A DNA stretch of 44,745 nucleotides from an uncultured Lentisphaeraceae bacterium (GTDB taxonomy: Bacteria > Verrucomicrobiota > Kiritimatiellia > RFP12 > DVOR01): assembly GCA_949288955.1 (NCBI GenBank), contig CASEMS010000011.1, positions 14,982 through 59,726 on the forward strand. Direction: 5' to 3'. Below the pieces are notes generated by a model, which had not been told where the DNA came from, did no database searches, and worked only from the letters and a program-made list of their open reading frames with translations. This document shows, in pieces, positions 34,591 to 42,812 of this stretch; position 1 is the first letter of the stretch; the number at the start of each line of letters is the position of its first letter. Made by a program: the position numbers and the translations under genes.

Positions 34591-35285
34591 TGCTTCGTGT
34601 AGCTGAAGGAGGAGCCGTCCTGCTCCAACGCCTTGCTGATCTTCTCCCCCAGTCCGTTCAGCGTCCGCTGCGCCCAGCTTGTTACAGGCGTCAGCACCTC
34701 CTTCACCACCGCGTTGAGGATGGGCTGGGCGATCGCCTCCATCAGCGTGCTCGCCAGTCCGCCCAGCAGATCCCCCGACGAGATCCCGATCGAGGAGAGA
34801 TCCGGCAGCTTGCCCGCCAGATCCTTGCCGATTGCCGCGCTTAGCCCACCATCCTCGTCCGTCAGCAACGCGATCGGCGCCGAGACCAACACCGAGAAGA
34901 GATCCCCCAGCTCATGCCCCGGCTGTCCGGTGTAGCCCATCGCGCTGCCCGACATCAGCATCACCGTCGTCAGCGTCCGCTGGTCCCCAAACTCGTTCGC
35001 CAGACCGATCAGCTCGTTCAGCCCGGCCGCCGCCTTCTTCGCCACCTCGGAATCCGGCTTGATTTCCTTGATCTTGAAGAGCGAGGCGTCCTGCTTCACC
35101 TTCACGATCCGCCCCACCTGCCACGCCGCGTGGTTCGCCATCACCGACGCGTCCCAGAAGGTCGCCAACTCGATCAGCAGCGACGCGAACATCAGGAAGA
35201 ACGGCGCCAGGAAGGCGAACTCCACATACGCGCTCCCCCGCTCGGCGGAGACGCGCCGGGCCGCCCGCTTCAGCCAACGCACCAT
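34557..35285 (-). CDS. TadE-like pseudopilin (copy nearer the pilins)
   Basis: 242 residues. The basic leader ends in AERG, followed by SAYVEFAFLAPFFLMFASLLIELATFWD, the TadE pseudopilin motif with Glu at +5. The rest is helical (KAAAGLNELIGLANEFG, AIALLTDEDGGLSAAIGKDLAGKLP, GGLASTLMEAIAQPILNAVVKEVL). The last nine residues (AGTSRKGAC) follow KHW at the point where the downstream frame opens, so the C terminus may be an artefact of a one-base loss. It begins 16 bases after the Flp pilin stop. Confidence 0.78.
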   Translation of the reverse strand: MVRWLKRAARRVSAERGSAYVEFAFLAPFFLMFASLLIELATFWDASVMANHAAWQVGRIVKVKQDASLFKIKEIKPDSEVAKKAAAGLNELIGLANEFGDQRTLTTVMLMSGSAMGYTGQPGHELGDLFSVLVSAPIALLTDEDGGLSAAIGKDLAGKLPDLSSIGISSGDLLGGLASTLMEAIAQPILNAVVKEVLTPVTSWAQRTLNGLGEKISKALEQDGSSFSYTKHWAGTSRKGAC

Positions 35286-35301
35286 CGACCCCCTCCGGCG
35301 G

Positions 35302-35532
35302 TTATTTGCCGGGGGTCGGGGTGTTGGTCTTCTGGATCTTCTCCACGTTCGCCTTCAGATCCGCCTGCTGCACCACGCCGGTCACGTTCTCGGTCTGCTT
35401 GCCCGTCGCGGAGAACAGCTCCCTCAGCTCATCGCCGAAGAACATCGCCGCCACGGCCACCACGATCGCCACCAGGCCGGCCAACAGCGCGTACTCGATG
35501 AAGGTCGCGCCCTTTTTGCTCGTCATCTGCAT
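35302..35532 (-). CDS. flp: Flp-type major pilin (copy 2)
   Basis: 76 residues. The leader MQMTSKKG is followed by ATFIEYALLAGLVAIVVAVAAMFFG, an exact Flp signature with Glu-Tyr at +5/+6 after the Gly cleavage site. The ~45-residue tail is longer than in many Flp pilins and Gln/Lys/Thr rich. It lies 53 bases downstream of the other pilin gene. Confidence 0.92.
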   Translation of the reverse strand: MQMTSKKGATFIEYALLAGLVAIVVAVAAMFFGDELRELFSATGKQTENVTGVVQQADLKANVEKIQKTNTPTPGK

Positions 35533-35585
35533 GATACAGTCGCTCCTATTGCGTCAGTGTGTCAGTGAACCAAAACCCGCGCGCC

Positions 35586-35798
35586 TCACTTCAGCACGCC
35601 GGCAGTCTTGTTACCAAGTTCCTTGAAGAAGTCCCGGATCTGCTCCCCGAAGAAGAGCACCCCCACCGCCCCCACGATGCCGATCAGCGCCGCCAGCATC
35701 GCATACTCCAAAAAGGCGCTTCCCCGCCGCCCCCGCCACGCCCCATAGCGCGGGAACCGCCCCCCCAGCCAATCCAACGTTGCCCGAAACCCATCCAT
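35586..35798 (-). CDS. flp: Flp-type pilin (copy 1)
   Basis: 70 residues. A long basic leader (about 26 residues, ending GRRG) is followed by SAFLEYAMLAALIGIVGAVGVLFFGEQIRDFFKELGNK, with Glu-Tyr at +5/+6. The short tail after the helix is typical of Flp. The ATG at 35798 gives the whole prepilin; a start further upstream would overlap the preceding small gene. The two pilins differ in leader length and tail, so one may be the major and the other a minor subunit. Confidence 0.9.
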   Translation of the reverse strand: MDGFRATLDWLGGRFPRYGAWRGRRGSAFLEYAMLAALIGIVGAVGVLFFGEQIRDFFKELGNKTAGVLK

Positions 35799-35812
35799 CG
35801 CGCACCCCCCGC

Positions 35813-36022
35813 TCACAGAAACCGCGCCCATGACAGCCACTCCGGCCAGTCCGGGATCTCGAAAAAGAAGAAGTGGCGCGGCCCGAAGAAGGCCTTTGGC
35901 TCCGTCCGCTCCGCGTAAAACGCCTCCTGCCCCACCCAGCGCCCAGCCGACGCGCCGTCCTCCGCGCCCGCCATCCCGGCGAACACAAACGCCACTATCC
36001 CCGCAAAAACCAAACGCCTCAT
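35813..36022 (-). CDS. small exported protein at the head of the Tad locus
   Basis: 69 residues with a clear signal peptide (MRRLVFAGIVAFVFAGMAGA, cleavage before EDG). A ~48-residue mature part is rich in aromatics (AFFGPRHFFFFEIPDWPEWLSW). I recognise no family. GGGAG precedes the ATG at 36022; an upstream in-frame ATG at 36055 lacks the signal-peptide start and is less likely. It ends 14 bases before the pilin start codon. Its aromatic composition could suit membrane or pilus contact, which is a guess. Confidence 0.6.
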   Translation of the reverse strand: MRRLVFAGIVAFVFAGMAGAEDGASAGRWVGQEAFYAERTEPKAFFGPRHFFFFEIPDWPEWLSWARFL

Positions 36023-36050
36023 CAAACGGACTCCCTCTCTTTTGCCCCAT

Positions 36051-36080
36051 AACACACCAACCGCCTTCCCATCCCGTCAA
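36051..36080 (-). promoter_or_regulatory. possible promoter of the Tad locus
   Basis: On the minus strand TTGACG (36080-36075) is a good -35. The matching -10 is poor: TGTGTT at 18 bases, or TGTTAT at 20. It lies 30-60 bases upstream of the first gene of the locus and after a terminator, so a promoter is expected here, perhaps one needing an activator. Confidence 0.35.
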
Positions 36081-36123
36081 GCGAAATCCATCCAGTGGTA
36101 GGGCACCTCGTCGCAAGGCACCC

Positions 36124-36161
36124 AAAAAGCCGCCGTCCCAACCGGGACGGCGGCTTTTTTT
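36124..36161. terminator. bidirectional intrinsic terminator
   Basis: A perfect 14-bp stem (36126-36139 with 36144-36157, core GCCGCCGTCCC) has loop AACC. Five A residues lie on the left and seven T on the right of the GC core, so it can stop transcription in both directions. On the minus strand it separates the gene at 36168-36485 from the Tad locus. Confidence 0.92.
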
Positions 36162-36167
36162 GTACCC

Positions 36168-36485
36168 TCATCGCCCCTGCGCGACGGGAACGGACGGCGC
36201 ATCCTCCACCCTTCCCGCGCCGCTTTCCGCAACGGCCGGGGCGCGCATCCACGGATACGGCGTGCCAAGCACATGGACGCCGGCGGGCAGCGCCCAGGTG
36301 CTGCCCTGCCACCGCACCGTCCCCGGAGACGCCAAGCGCACCACCAACCGCGTGGGCACGTCCGCGTCGGGCGCGTTCCCGACAGAGAGCGCCCCGTCCG
36401 CCCGCGTCTCCGGCGTTATCGCCAGGGACGCCGCCGCGCACATCACGGCCACCACCGTGGCCACTCTTCCCACGTTCACGCTCAT
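36168..36485 (-). CDS. small exported protein of unknown function
   Basis: 105 residues. A signal peptide (about 1-27, VGRVATVVAVMCAAASLAITPETRA) is followed by a short domain (DVPTRLVVRLASPGTVRWQGSTWALPAGVHVLGTPYPWMRAPAVAESG) that I do not recognise. It looks like a small beta domain. The ATG at 36485 lies only about seven bases after a good -10 (36492-36497), so the message may be leaderless. The preceding GGGGG is too close to act as a ribosome-binding site. It is followed by the terminator at 36124-36161. Confidence 0.62.
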   Translation of the reverse strand: MSVNVGRVATVVAVMCAAASLAITPETRADGALSVGNAPDADVPTRLVVRLASPGTVRWQGSTWALPAGVHVLGTPYPWMRAPAVAESGAGRVEDAPSVPVAQGR

Positions 36486-36491
36486 GCCCCC

Positions 36492-36521
36492 ATTGTAACA
36501 GCCGCCCATCCCGAATCCCAA
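36492..36521 (-). promoter_or_regulatory. promoter of the small exported protein gene
   Basis: On the minus strand TTGGGA (36521-36516) and TACAAT (36497-36492) are 18 bases apart, with TGT before the -10 (extended). The predicted start site is at or next to the A of the ATG at 36485. Confidence 0.65.
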
Positions 36522-36587
36522 CACCATTGCGCGCCCCATGACGCACTGCGCAGAGGAGGCGGCACGCAGGCGAACCCCAAAACGCAT

Positions 36588-36731
36588 CGGCGGCTGAGTC
36601 TCCCCGTCTCGGCGGCTGACGCACCGAGGATCGGCGGCTGAGTCTCCGAGAGGTGGCCGCCAACTCTCCTTGCCTTGGCGGCTGAGACCGATCAGCCAAG
36701 CCTCCAAGCCTCCAAACTTCCAAGCCTCCAA
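36588..36731. repeat. 22-base degenerate tandem repeat, locus 4 (5 units) with 37-base tail
   Basis: Units start at 36588, 36610, 36632, 36654 and 36676. The fourth carries the GCCGCCAA variant also seen at 43777. They run directly into a 37-base CCTCCAA-rich tail at 36695-36731 that is identical to 43861-43897. The array lies between the divergent promoters of the small exported protein and the DUF2723 gene. Confidence 0.9.
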
Positions 36732-36759
36732 GGGTGTCTCTGCGCGCTTGGGCAGGATA

Positions 36760-36768
36760 TGGTATCCT
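36760..36768 (+). promoter_or_regulatory. candidate extended -10 promoter of the DUF2723 operon
   Basis: TGGTATCCT is an extended -10 (hexamer 36763-36768) with no clear -35. A start site near 36775 would put the ATG at 36777 at or near the 5' end of the message. Weak on its own; supported by the same motif elsewhere in the window. Confidence 0.4.
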
Positions 36769-36776
36769 ATGTCATT

Positions 36777-39700
36777 ATGCGTGAGCGAGGGACAGCCTTT
36801 TTCGACCGGATGGATCGTCTGGCCTTTTGGGTCGTGGCGGGGGTGACGTTTGCGGTCTATGCGTTGTCGTTGGGGCCCTCGGTGGGGTTGGAGGACGCGG
36901 GGGAGTTGGCGACGGCGGCGGATGTGCTGGGGGTGCCGCACCCGCCGGGTTATCCGCTGTGGACGATGCTGTCATGGGTCTTCTGCCGCCTCTTCGGGTG
37001 GGTGACGTGGCAGGGGTGGCCGAACCCGGCGTGGGCGGTGGCGTTGTGCTCGGCGGTGGCGGGGGCCTTGGCGGCGGGGGTGACGGCGCTGTTGGTGGCG
37101 CGCTCGGGGCGGGATCTGCTGGCGGAGGCGACGGGTCGGCGCGACGTGGGGACGGACGCGGCGGGGTGGTGCGGCGGGGTGGCGGCGGCCTTGGCCTTCG
37201 CCTTTTCCCCGGTGATGTGGTCGCAGGCGGTGATCGTGGAGGTCTATGCGCTGGGGGCGCTCTTCCTGGCGCTGACGTTGCTGCTGACGTATAAGTGGGT
37301 GAAACGGCCGCGGACGGGGACGTTGGCGTGGCTGGGGTTGGTCTTCGGGCTGGGGCTGACGAATTATCAGGTGCTGTTGCTGGCGGCGTTGCCGTTGGCG
37401 GCGTTGGTCTTCCTGCGGCGTTGGCGGCTGGGGCTCTCCTTCGTGGCGTTGGCGGTGCCGTTGGGGCTGACGGCCTATGTGCTGATGTTGGGGGCGTTGC
37501 CGGCGGCGGACGCGCTCTCCACGCCCGGCGCGCCGGTCATCGCGCGCCCGAACGGGATGATGGCGGAGTATCTGCCGGCGGCGATCGCGCCGGGATGGGC
37601 CTATGCCGTCCTCGGGGCCTTGCTGTCGGCGGCGGTGGGGTTCTTGGCCTTCCGGCGGACGGCGCGGTGGGCGGCGCTCCCGGCGGCAGGCGTGGCGGGG
37701 ATGTTGGTCTGGCTGGGCGCGGCGCACGCGGCGGGGGAGCCGCCCCCGGAGTTCGCGGGGACGCTCTACGATTTCCGCCGGGCGTGGCTGGTGCATCTGG
37801 CGGGGCTTGGCGTGCTCTGGGGGATCTGCTGGCGCTTCCGGCGGTCGCGGCGCTTCGCGGCGGCCGTTACGGCGGTGCAGGTGTCGGCGCTGGTCTTGGT
37901 GCAGCAGGGGCTGTTGCTGGGGCTGACGGATCCCAATCTCTGGTGGTTCTGGTGGCCGATCGCGTGGAACCTCGTGGTCTTGGCGTTGGCGTGGCGGTTG
38001 CTTCTGCGGGGGCGTTGCGTGGCCTTGACGGCGTTGGCGGCGGAGCTCGGGGTCTCGGTCTACGCCTATATGCCGATCGCCTCGGAGGGGAACCCGGCGA
38101 TGAACTGGGGCTACGCGCGGACGTGGGAGGGGTTCAAGCACGCGCTCTCGCGCGGGCAGTATGAGGCCATCGCCCCCTCCTCCTTCTTCTCCGCGCGTTA
38201 TCTGACGCAGCTGGCGGACTACCTGCGCGACCTGCGGATGCAGTTCTCGTTGCCGGTGGCGGCCTTGGCGGTGGGCGGCACGGCGGCGCTGGGGTGGCGC
38301 CTGGTGTGGCGCAGGGGGTGGCGCGGGGTGGCGTGGCTGGGGTGCACGGCGGGCTTCTTCCTGGTGATGTCGGCGCTTCTGGTGGCCTTGGCGAACCCGA
38401 CGGGGGACATTCAGGACGGCTTCATCCAGAAGGTGAAGTTCATCTCCTCGCATGGCGTCTTCGCGCTCTGGATCGGTTATGGGCTGGCGATCCTGCTGCT
38501 CCTGCTCCATCGGCGGCGGTGGACGTGGGCGTTGGGTCTGGTTTTGGTCGCGGCGGTGCCGCTGACGCCCTTCTGCGAGAACTTCCTGAGCGGTCGCCTG
38601 GTGCGCACGATGGGCGCGGCGGAGCAGACGGGGCACGACTTCGGCTGGCAGTTCGGCGCCTATATGCTCGGCGGCGCGCCGACCATCCGCGCGGAGTTGG
38701 GGGCGGACGAGGAACCGTTGCCGGACCCCTTCTGGCCGCCCCCGATGGAGCGGGACGCCGTCTTCTTCGGCGGCACGGACCCGGGCCGCTTCGTCCCCAC
38801 CTACATGGTCTACGCCGTCGGTTTCCGCCCAGACCTTTACGTGCTGACGCAGAACGCCTTGGCCGATCCCACCTACATGAACGTCGAGCGCGACCTCTAC
38901 GGCGACCGCATCTGGGTGCCCTCGGCGGACGATGTGCGCACGGCCTTCACCGATTACGTGGAGGCGGTGCAGTCGGGCAAGCGCACCACCCGCGGCGCCA
39001 TCACCGAGGTCAATGGCCGGATGCAGATCTCCGGCGCCGCGGCCGTGATGGACATCAACGCCGATCTGGCGCGGCGCATCTTCGACCGCAACCCCGCCCA
39101 TGCCTTCTATGTGGAGGAGAGCTATCCCGTGCCGTGGATGGACGTCTTCCTGGAGCCGGCGGGGCTGGCCATGCGTCTGCGCCGCTCGGGGCGCGATCTG
39201 GAGGCGCTCGCGCCGCGCGACGGGGATTTCTGGGATTGGATGACGCGCCGCTTGGCGACGCGCACGGCTTACCGGCGGGACTTCGCGGCGCAGAAGAGTT
39301 TCTCCAAGCTGCGCTCGGCCTTGGCGGGGGTCTATGCGCGCAATGGCTTGCCGCAGATGGCCGAGTGCGCCTACCAGGAGGCCTCGGTGCTCTATCCCAT
39401 CTCGCCCGAGGTCATCTTCAGCGCCATCCGCGAAAGCCTCATCCCCACCTACCGCTTCGACGACGCCCTGCGCCTCTTGCGCGCCTATCGCCGCGCCGAC
39501 CCGCGCAACGCCAAGGCCGAATACCTGGAGCGGCGGCTGGTCACGTTGGCGGAGGCGAACGCCCGTTTCGAGGCGCTCACGGCCAAGATCCGCGCCAAGA
39601 CCGCCACCACCGCCGATGTCTGCGCCTTGGCCCGTGCCTGCGAGGACTTGGCCTTGAACGATCAGGCGGCCGATTATTGGGGGCAGGTGGCGGCCGCGGC

Positions 39701-40106
39701 GGATCTGACGGCGGGGGACGCGCGCGATGGCTGCGTCGCCCTCCAGCGGTTGGGGCGCGCGGAGGCGGCCATGACCCTCTTGCGGCGCGTGCCCCAGGCC
39801 GTCTGGCCCACCCTCTCCGAGACGGAGCTGGTGGCGTGCGGCGGCCTGGCGCAGACCTACGGCGAGGACGCCTTGGCGCTCGGACTCTTCCAGGAGGCGC
39901 TACGGCGCTTCCCGCAGTCCGGGCGCGTCTGGCTGGGCGTGGCGCTTTACTACTATGGGATAGGGAACGAGGCCCAGGCCTACGACTGTATGCGCACGGC
40001 GGTGCAGTATGGCGCCACGCCTCTGATCGAGGGGGATCCCGCGGTGACGGAGGTCTTCCTGCGCCTGGTGCGGCGTTTCGGGCCGCGGAAAGGAGCGGTG
40101 CCATGA
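36777..40106 (+). CDS. DUF2723 (GT117-like) membrane protein with C-terminal helical repeats
   Basis: About 1109 residues. The N-terminal half (to ~residue 620) has a dozen or more membrane helices. It carries the DUF2723 hallmark LEDAGELATAADVLGVPHPPGYPLW near residues 37-61, whose acidic pair and HPPGYP resemble the active-site loop of GT-C protein O-mannosyltransferase-type enzymes. The C-terminal half is soluble and includes TPR-like helices (LAGVYARNGLPQMAECAYQEASVLYP, LALGLFQEALRRFPQSGRVWLGVALYYYG). It probably transfers a sugar from a lipid carrier outside the cytosol; the acceptor is unknown. The start is uncertain: the ATG at 36777 has no ribosome-binding site, and the ATG at 36810 has only a distant GAGGGA. 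The fmt gene overlaps its stop (ATGA). Confidence 0.85.
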   Translation: MRERGTAFFDRMDRLAFWVVAGVTFAVYALSLGPSVGLEDAGELATAADVLGVPHPPGYPLWTMLSWVFCRLFGWVTWQGWPNPAWAVALCSAVAGALAAGVTALLVARSGRDLLAEATGRRDVGTDAAGWCGGVAAALAFAFSPVMWSQAVIVEVYALGALFLALTLLLTYKWVKRPRTGTLAWLGLVFGLGLTNYQVLLLAALPLAALVFLRRWRLGLSFVALAVPLGLTAYVLMLGALPAADALSTPGAPVIARPNGMMAEYLPAAIAPGWAYAVLGALLSAAVGFLAFRRTARWAALPAAGVAGMLVWLGAAHAAGEPPPEFAGTLYDFRRAWLVHLAGLGVLWGICWRFRRSRRFAAAVTAVQVSALVLVQQGLLLGLTDPNLWWFWWPIAWNLVVLALAWRLLLRGRCVALTALAAELGVSVYAYMPIASEGNPAMNWGYARTWEGFKHALSRGQYEAIAPSSFFSARYLTQLADYLRDLRMQFSLPVAALAVGGTAALGWRLVWRRGWRGVAWLGCTAGFFLVMSALLVALANPTGDIQDGFIQKVKFISSHGVFALWIGYGLAILLLLLHRRRWTWALGLVLVAAVPLTPFCENFLSGRLVRTMGAAEQTGHDFGWQFGAYMLGGAPTIRAELGADEEPLPDPFWPPPMERDAVFFGGTDPGRFVPTYMVYAVGFRPDLYVLTQNALADPTYMNVERDLYGDRIWVPSADDVRTAFTDYVEAVQSGKRTTRGAITEVNGRMQISGAAAVMDINADLARRIFDRNPAHAFYVEESYPVPWMDVFLEPAGLAMRLRRSGRDLEALAPRDGDFWDWMTRRLATRTAYRRDFAAQKSFSKLRSALAGVYARNGLPQMAECAYQEASVLYPISPEVIFSAIRESLIPTYRFDDALRLLRAYRRADPRNAKAEYLERRLVTLAEANARFEALTAKIRAKTATTADVCALARACEDLALNDQAADYWGQVAAAADLTAGDARDGCVALQRLGRAEAAMTLLRRVPQAVWPTLSETELVACGGLAQTYGEDALALGLFQEALRRFPQSGRVWLGVALYYYGIGNEAQAYDCMRTAVQYGATPLIEGDPAVTEVFLRLVRRFGPRKGAVP

Positions 40107-41116
40107 TTCGCGTGGTCTTCATGGGTTCGGCCGACCTCTCGGCCACGATGCTTGAGCGTCTGACGCGCGAGCGCGACACGGTGCAGGTGGTCGGGTGCGT
40201 CACCCAGCCCGACAAGCCCGCCGGACGCAGCAAGAAACTGCGCCCCTGCGCCTGCAAGGCCTTCGTGGACGCGGTGGGCATCCCCTGCCTCACCCCCGAG
40301 CGGGTGAACACCCCCGAAAGCCTCGCGCAGATCGCCGCCTGGTTGCCCGATGTCATCGTCGTCGTCGCCTACGGCCAATTCCTCTCCCGCCGCCTGCTGG
40401 ACATCCCCACCCTCGGCTGCATCAACATTCACCTCTCCCTCCTCCCCCGTTATCGCGGCGCCTCCCCCATCCATGCCGCCCTTCTCCACGGCGACAAGGT
40501 TACCGGCGCCACCGCCATGCTCATGGACGAGGGCATGGATTCCGGCCCCATCCTCGACGAGGTGGAGACCCCCATCTACGAGGACGACACCCTCGAATCC
40601 CTCCACGACCGCCTCGCCGACCTTGGCGGCGACCTGTTGGCCCGCATCCTCCCCCAGTGGGCCTACTTCAAGGTGCGCGCCACGCCGCAGGATCCCGCCC
40701 AGGTCTCGATGGCTTACAAGATCCGCAAGACCGACGGCCTCCTGCATTGGACCGACCCCACCGCGCTCAGCCTCCGCAAACTCCGCGCGTACACGCCGTG
40801 GCCCTCGTGCTTCACCTATATGCCCCAAGGCGCCCGCGAGGCCGGCAAGATGCTCAAGATCCTCGCCGCCCGCGCCGAGCCCGTTACCATCGAGCAGGAA
40901 CGCGTCGCCCCCGGCACCGTCCTCGCCGCCGACAAGGCCGGCGTGGTCGTGCGCACCGCCGACGGCGCCCTCCGCCTCCTGCGCGTCCAGCCCGAGGGCG
41001 GCAAGCCGATGGACGTGGCCGCCTGGCTCTGCGGGCGCGCGCTCGCCCCCGGCGATCGCTTCGTCACGCCGCCCGCCCCCGCCGCCAAGCCCCCCGCCGC
41101 CTTCAGCCGCGGCTGA
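40103..41116 (+). CDS. fmt: methionyl-tRNA formyltransferase
   Basis: Transfers formyl from 10-formyltetrahydrofolate to Met-tRNA for translation initiation. 337 residues, slightly long. Catalytic residues N108, H110 and D146 are in place (GCINIHLSLLPRYRGASPIHAALLHGD, TAMLMDEGMDSGPIL). VTQPDKPAGRSKKL near residue 33 is the usual Fmt loop. The C-terminal domain starts with YKIRKTDGLLHWTDPTALSLRKLRAYTPWPSCFTY. A short Pro/Ala tail ends the protein. AAAGGAG precedes the ATG at 40103, which overlaps the upstream stop. A peptide deformylase gene, often adjacent, is not seen here. Confidence 0.96.
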   Translation: MIRVVFMGSADLSATMLERLTRERDTVQVVGCVTQPDKPAGRSKKLRPCACKAFVDAVGIPCLTPERVNTPESLAQIAAWLPDVIVVVAYGQFLSRRLLDIPTLGCINIHLSLLPRYRGASPIHAALLHGDKVTGATAMLMDEGMDSGPILDEVETPIYEDDTLESLHDRLADLGGDLLARILPQWAYFKVRATPQDPAQVSMAYKIRKTDGLLHWTDPTALSLRKLRAYTPWPSCFTYMPQGAREAGKMLKILAARAEPVTIEQERVAPGTVLAADKAGVVVRTADGALRLLRVQPEGGKPMDVAAWLCGRALAPGDRFVTPPAPAAKPPAAFSRG

Positions 41117-41138
41117 CCCACCCCAAACGAGGCGCCCC

Positions 41139-42812
41139 ATGAGCGAACACCTCCGCAAGACCATCGTCATCGGCCACCGCAACCCCGACACCGACTCCAT
41201 CGTCTCGGCCATCGCCTACGCCGAGCTCAAGCGCCAACAGGGCTGGCTCCGCTGCGTGCCCGCCCGCGCCGGCCGCCTCACCCCGCAGACCGAGTACATC
41301 CTCCGCCGCTTCGGCGTCGAGGCCCCCGAGTTCATCCCCGACATGCTCCCCAAGGTCATTCACTGCATGACCGAGGGCGCCCCCATCACCGTCTCCGCCG
41401 ACACCGCTCTCTGGGACGCGCTTGCGCTCATGGACAAGCACCGCCTCCAGGCCATCCCCGTGGTCGGGAAGGACGGCCGCTACCGGGCCTACCTCACCCA
41501 CAACACCTTCACCGAGAACATCGTCCACAAGGCCGACCCCCACCGCAAGGCCATCATCCCCACCAGCGTCAGCCTCCTGGCCCGCACCCTCCGCGCCCAG
41601 CCCCTCCTCACCTTCGACGCCGACACCGTCGTCAAGAGCCGCCTCCTCGTCGCCGGCTCCACCGCCGCCACCTTCGAGCAGGCCCTCAAGACCGAGCTCC
41701 CCACCAACGCCATCGCCATCGTCGAGAACCGCGCCTCCATCCTCAACCTCTGCGTCGACCACAAGATCCGCGCCATCATCCTCGCCAACGGCCAGACCCT
41801 CTCCAAGGACATCTTCCAGCGCGCCGCCGACGCCCGCATCTCCGTCCTCATCTCCCCCTACGACATCGCCTCCACCGTCTACCTCACGCTCTACTCCATG
41901 CCCGTCGGCTCCCTCAGCGCCGCCGCCGTCCAAGCCGTCCGCGCCGACGACCTCGTGCGCGACGTCCTCCCCGCCGTCCAGGCCTCCCCCGCCCGCTCCC
42001 TCCCCGTCGTGGACGCCGCCGACTGCGTCGTAGGCGTCATCAACGAGCGCGACCTCTACCGCCAGCCGAACGTCGACGTCATCATGGTCGACCACAACGA
42101 GCTCTCCCTCGCCGTCGAGGGCCTCGACCAATTCCGCGTCGTCGAGATCATCGACCACCACAAGCTCGGCAACTTCCCCACGCACGACCCCATCGACTTC
42201 ATCAACCGCACCGTCGGCTCCACCGCCACCGTCGTCGCCTGCCTCTACCAGGAGCGCAAGGCCACCCTCACCCCCGCCATCGCCGGGCTCCTCCTCTCCG
42301 CCATCATCACCGACACCCTCGCCCTCCGCTCCCCCACCGCCACCGACGTCGACCGCGACATGGCCGAGTACCTCGCCGGCCTCCTCAACATCGAGGTCGC
42401 CGACCTCGCCCACGACATCTTCTCCCACGCCTCCCGCCTCACCGACCTCCCCACCGACCGCATCCTCGGCATGGACGCCAAGCGCTACGACGAGCTCGGC
42501 GTCGCCTTCACCGTCGCCCAGATCGAGACCGGCACCACCGACGAGCTCCGCCCCCGCATCCCCGAGCTCCTCGACGCCCTCGAAACCCAGACCAAGGCCC
42601 AGCGGCTCTTCTTCGCCGCCCTCATGGTCACCGACATCACCGCACTCAACTCCGTCCTCCTCGTCGCCGGCGAGCCCCGCTTCCTCGCCAAGATCCCCTT
42701 CCCCCGCCTCGGCGGCGGCAACGTCTTCCTCTGCAAAGGCATCATGTCCCGCAAGAAGCAGCTCCTCCCCCTCCTCCTCGAACAACTCGCCGACGTCCTC
42801 GGCGTCCGCTGA
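41139..42812 (+). CDS. CBS-domain family II (DHH) inorganic pyrophosphatase
   Basis: 557 residues, a Mn2+/Co2+-dependent pyrophosphatase with a regulatory insert. The N-terminal DHH part has GHRNPDTDS (H13, D17, D19 bind metal). Two CBS motifs flank a DRTGG-like region (about 75-300), the arrangement that binds adenine nucleotides and tunes activity in CBS-PPases. The catalytic part resumes with VDHNELSLAVEG and IIDHHKLGNF (the DHH signature), and ends in the DHHA2 domain with the RKKQLLP substrate-binding motif. GAGG precedes the ATG at 41139. The gene overlaps ispH by one base. No membrane-bound pyrophosphatase is present here. Confidence 0.94.
   Translation: MSEHLRKTIVIGHRNPDTDSIVSAIAYAELKRQQGWLRCVPARAGRLTPQTEYILRRFGVEAPEFIPDMLPKVIHCMTEGAPITVSADTALWDALALMDKHRLQAIPVVGKDGRYRAYLTHNTFTENIVHKADPHRKAIIPTSVSLLARTLRAQPLLTFDADTVVKSRLLVAGSTAATFEQALKTELPTNAIAIVENRASILNLCVDHKIRAIILANGQTLSKDIFQRAADARISVLISPYDIASTVYLTLYSMPVGSLSAAAVQAVRADDLVRDVLPAVQASPARSLPVVDAADCVVGVINERDLYRQPNVDVIMVDHNELSLAVEGLDQFRVVEIIDHHKLGNFPTHDPIDFINRTVGSTATVVACLYQERKATLTPAIAGLLLSAIITDTLALRSPTATDVDRDMAEYLAGLLNIEVADLAHDIFSHASRLTDLPTDRILGMDAKRYDELGVAFTVAQIETGTTDELRPRIPELLDALETQTKAQRLFFAALMVTDITALNSVLLVAGEPRFLAKIPFPRLGGGNVFLCKGIMSRKKQLLPLLLEQLADVLGVR

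Noticed and set aside
36675..36777. DUF2723 start at 36675
   Set aside because: The extra residues translate the 22-base repeat and the 37-base tail, which are clearly non-coding repeats found elsewhere.
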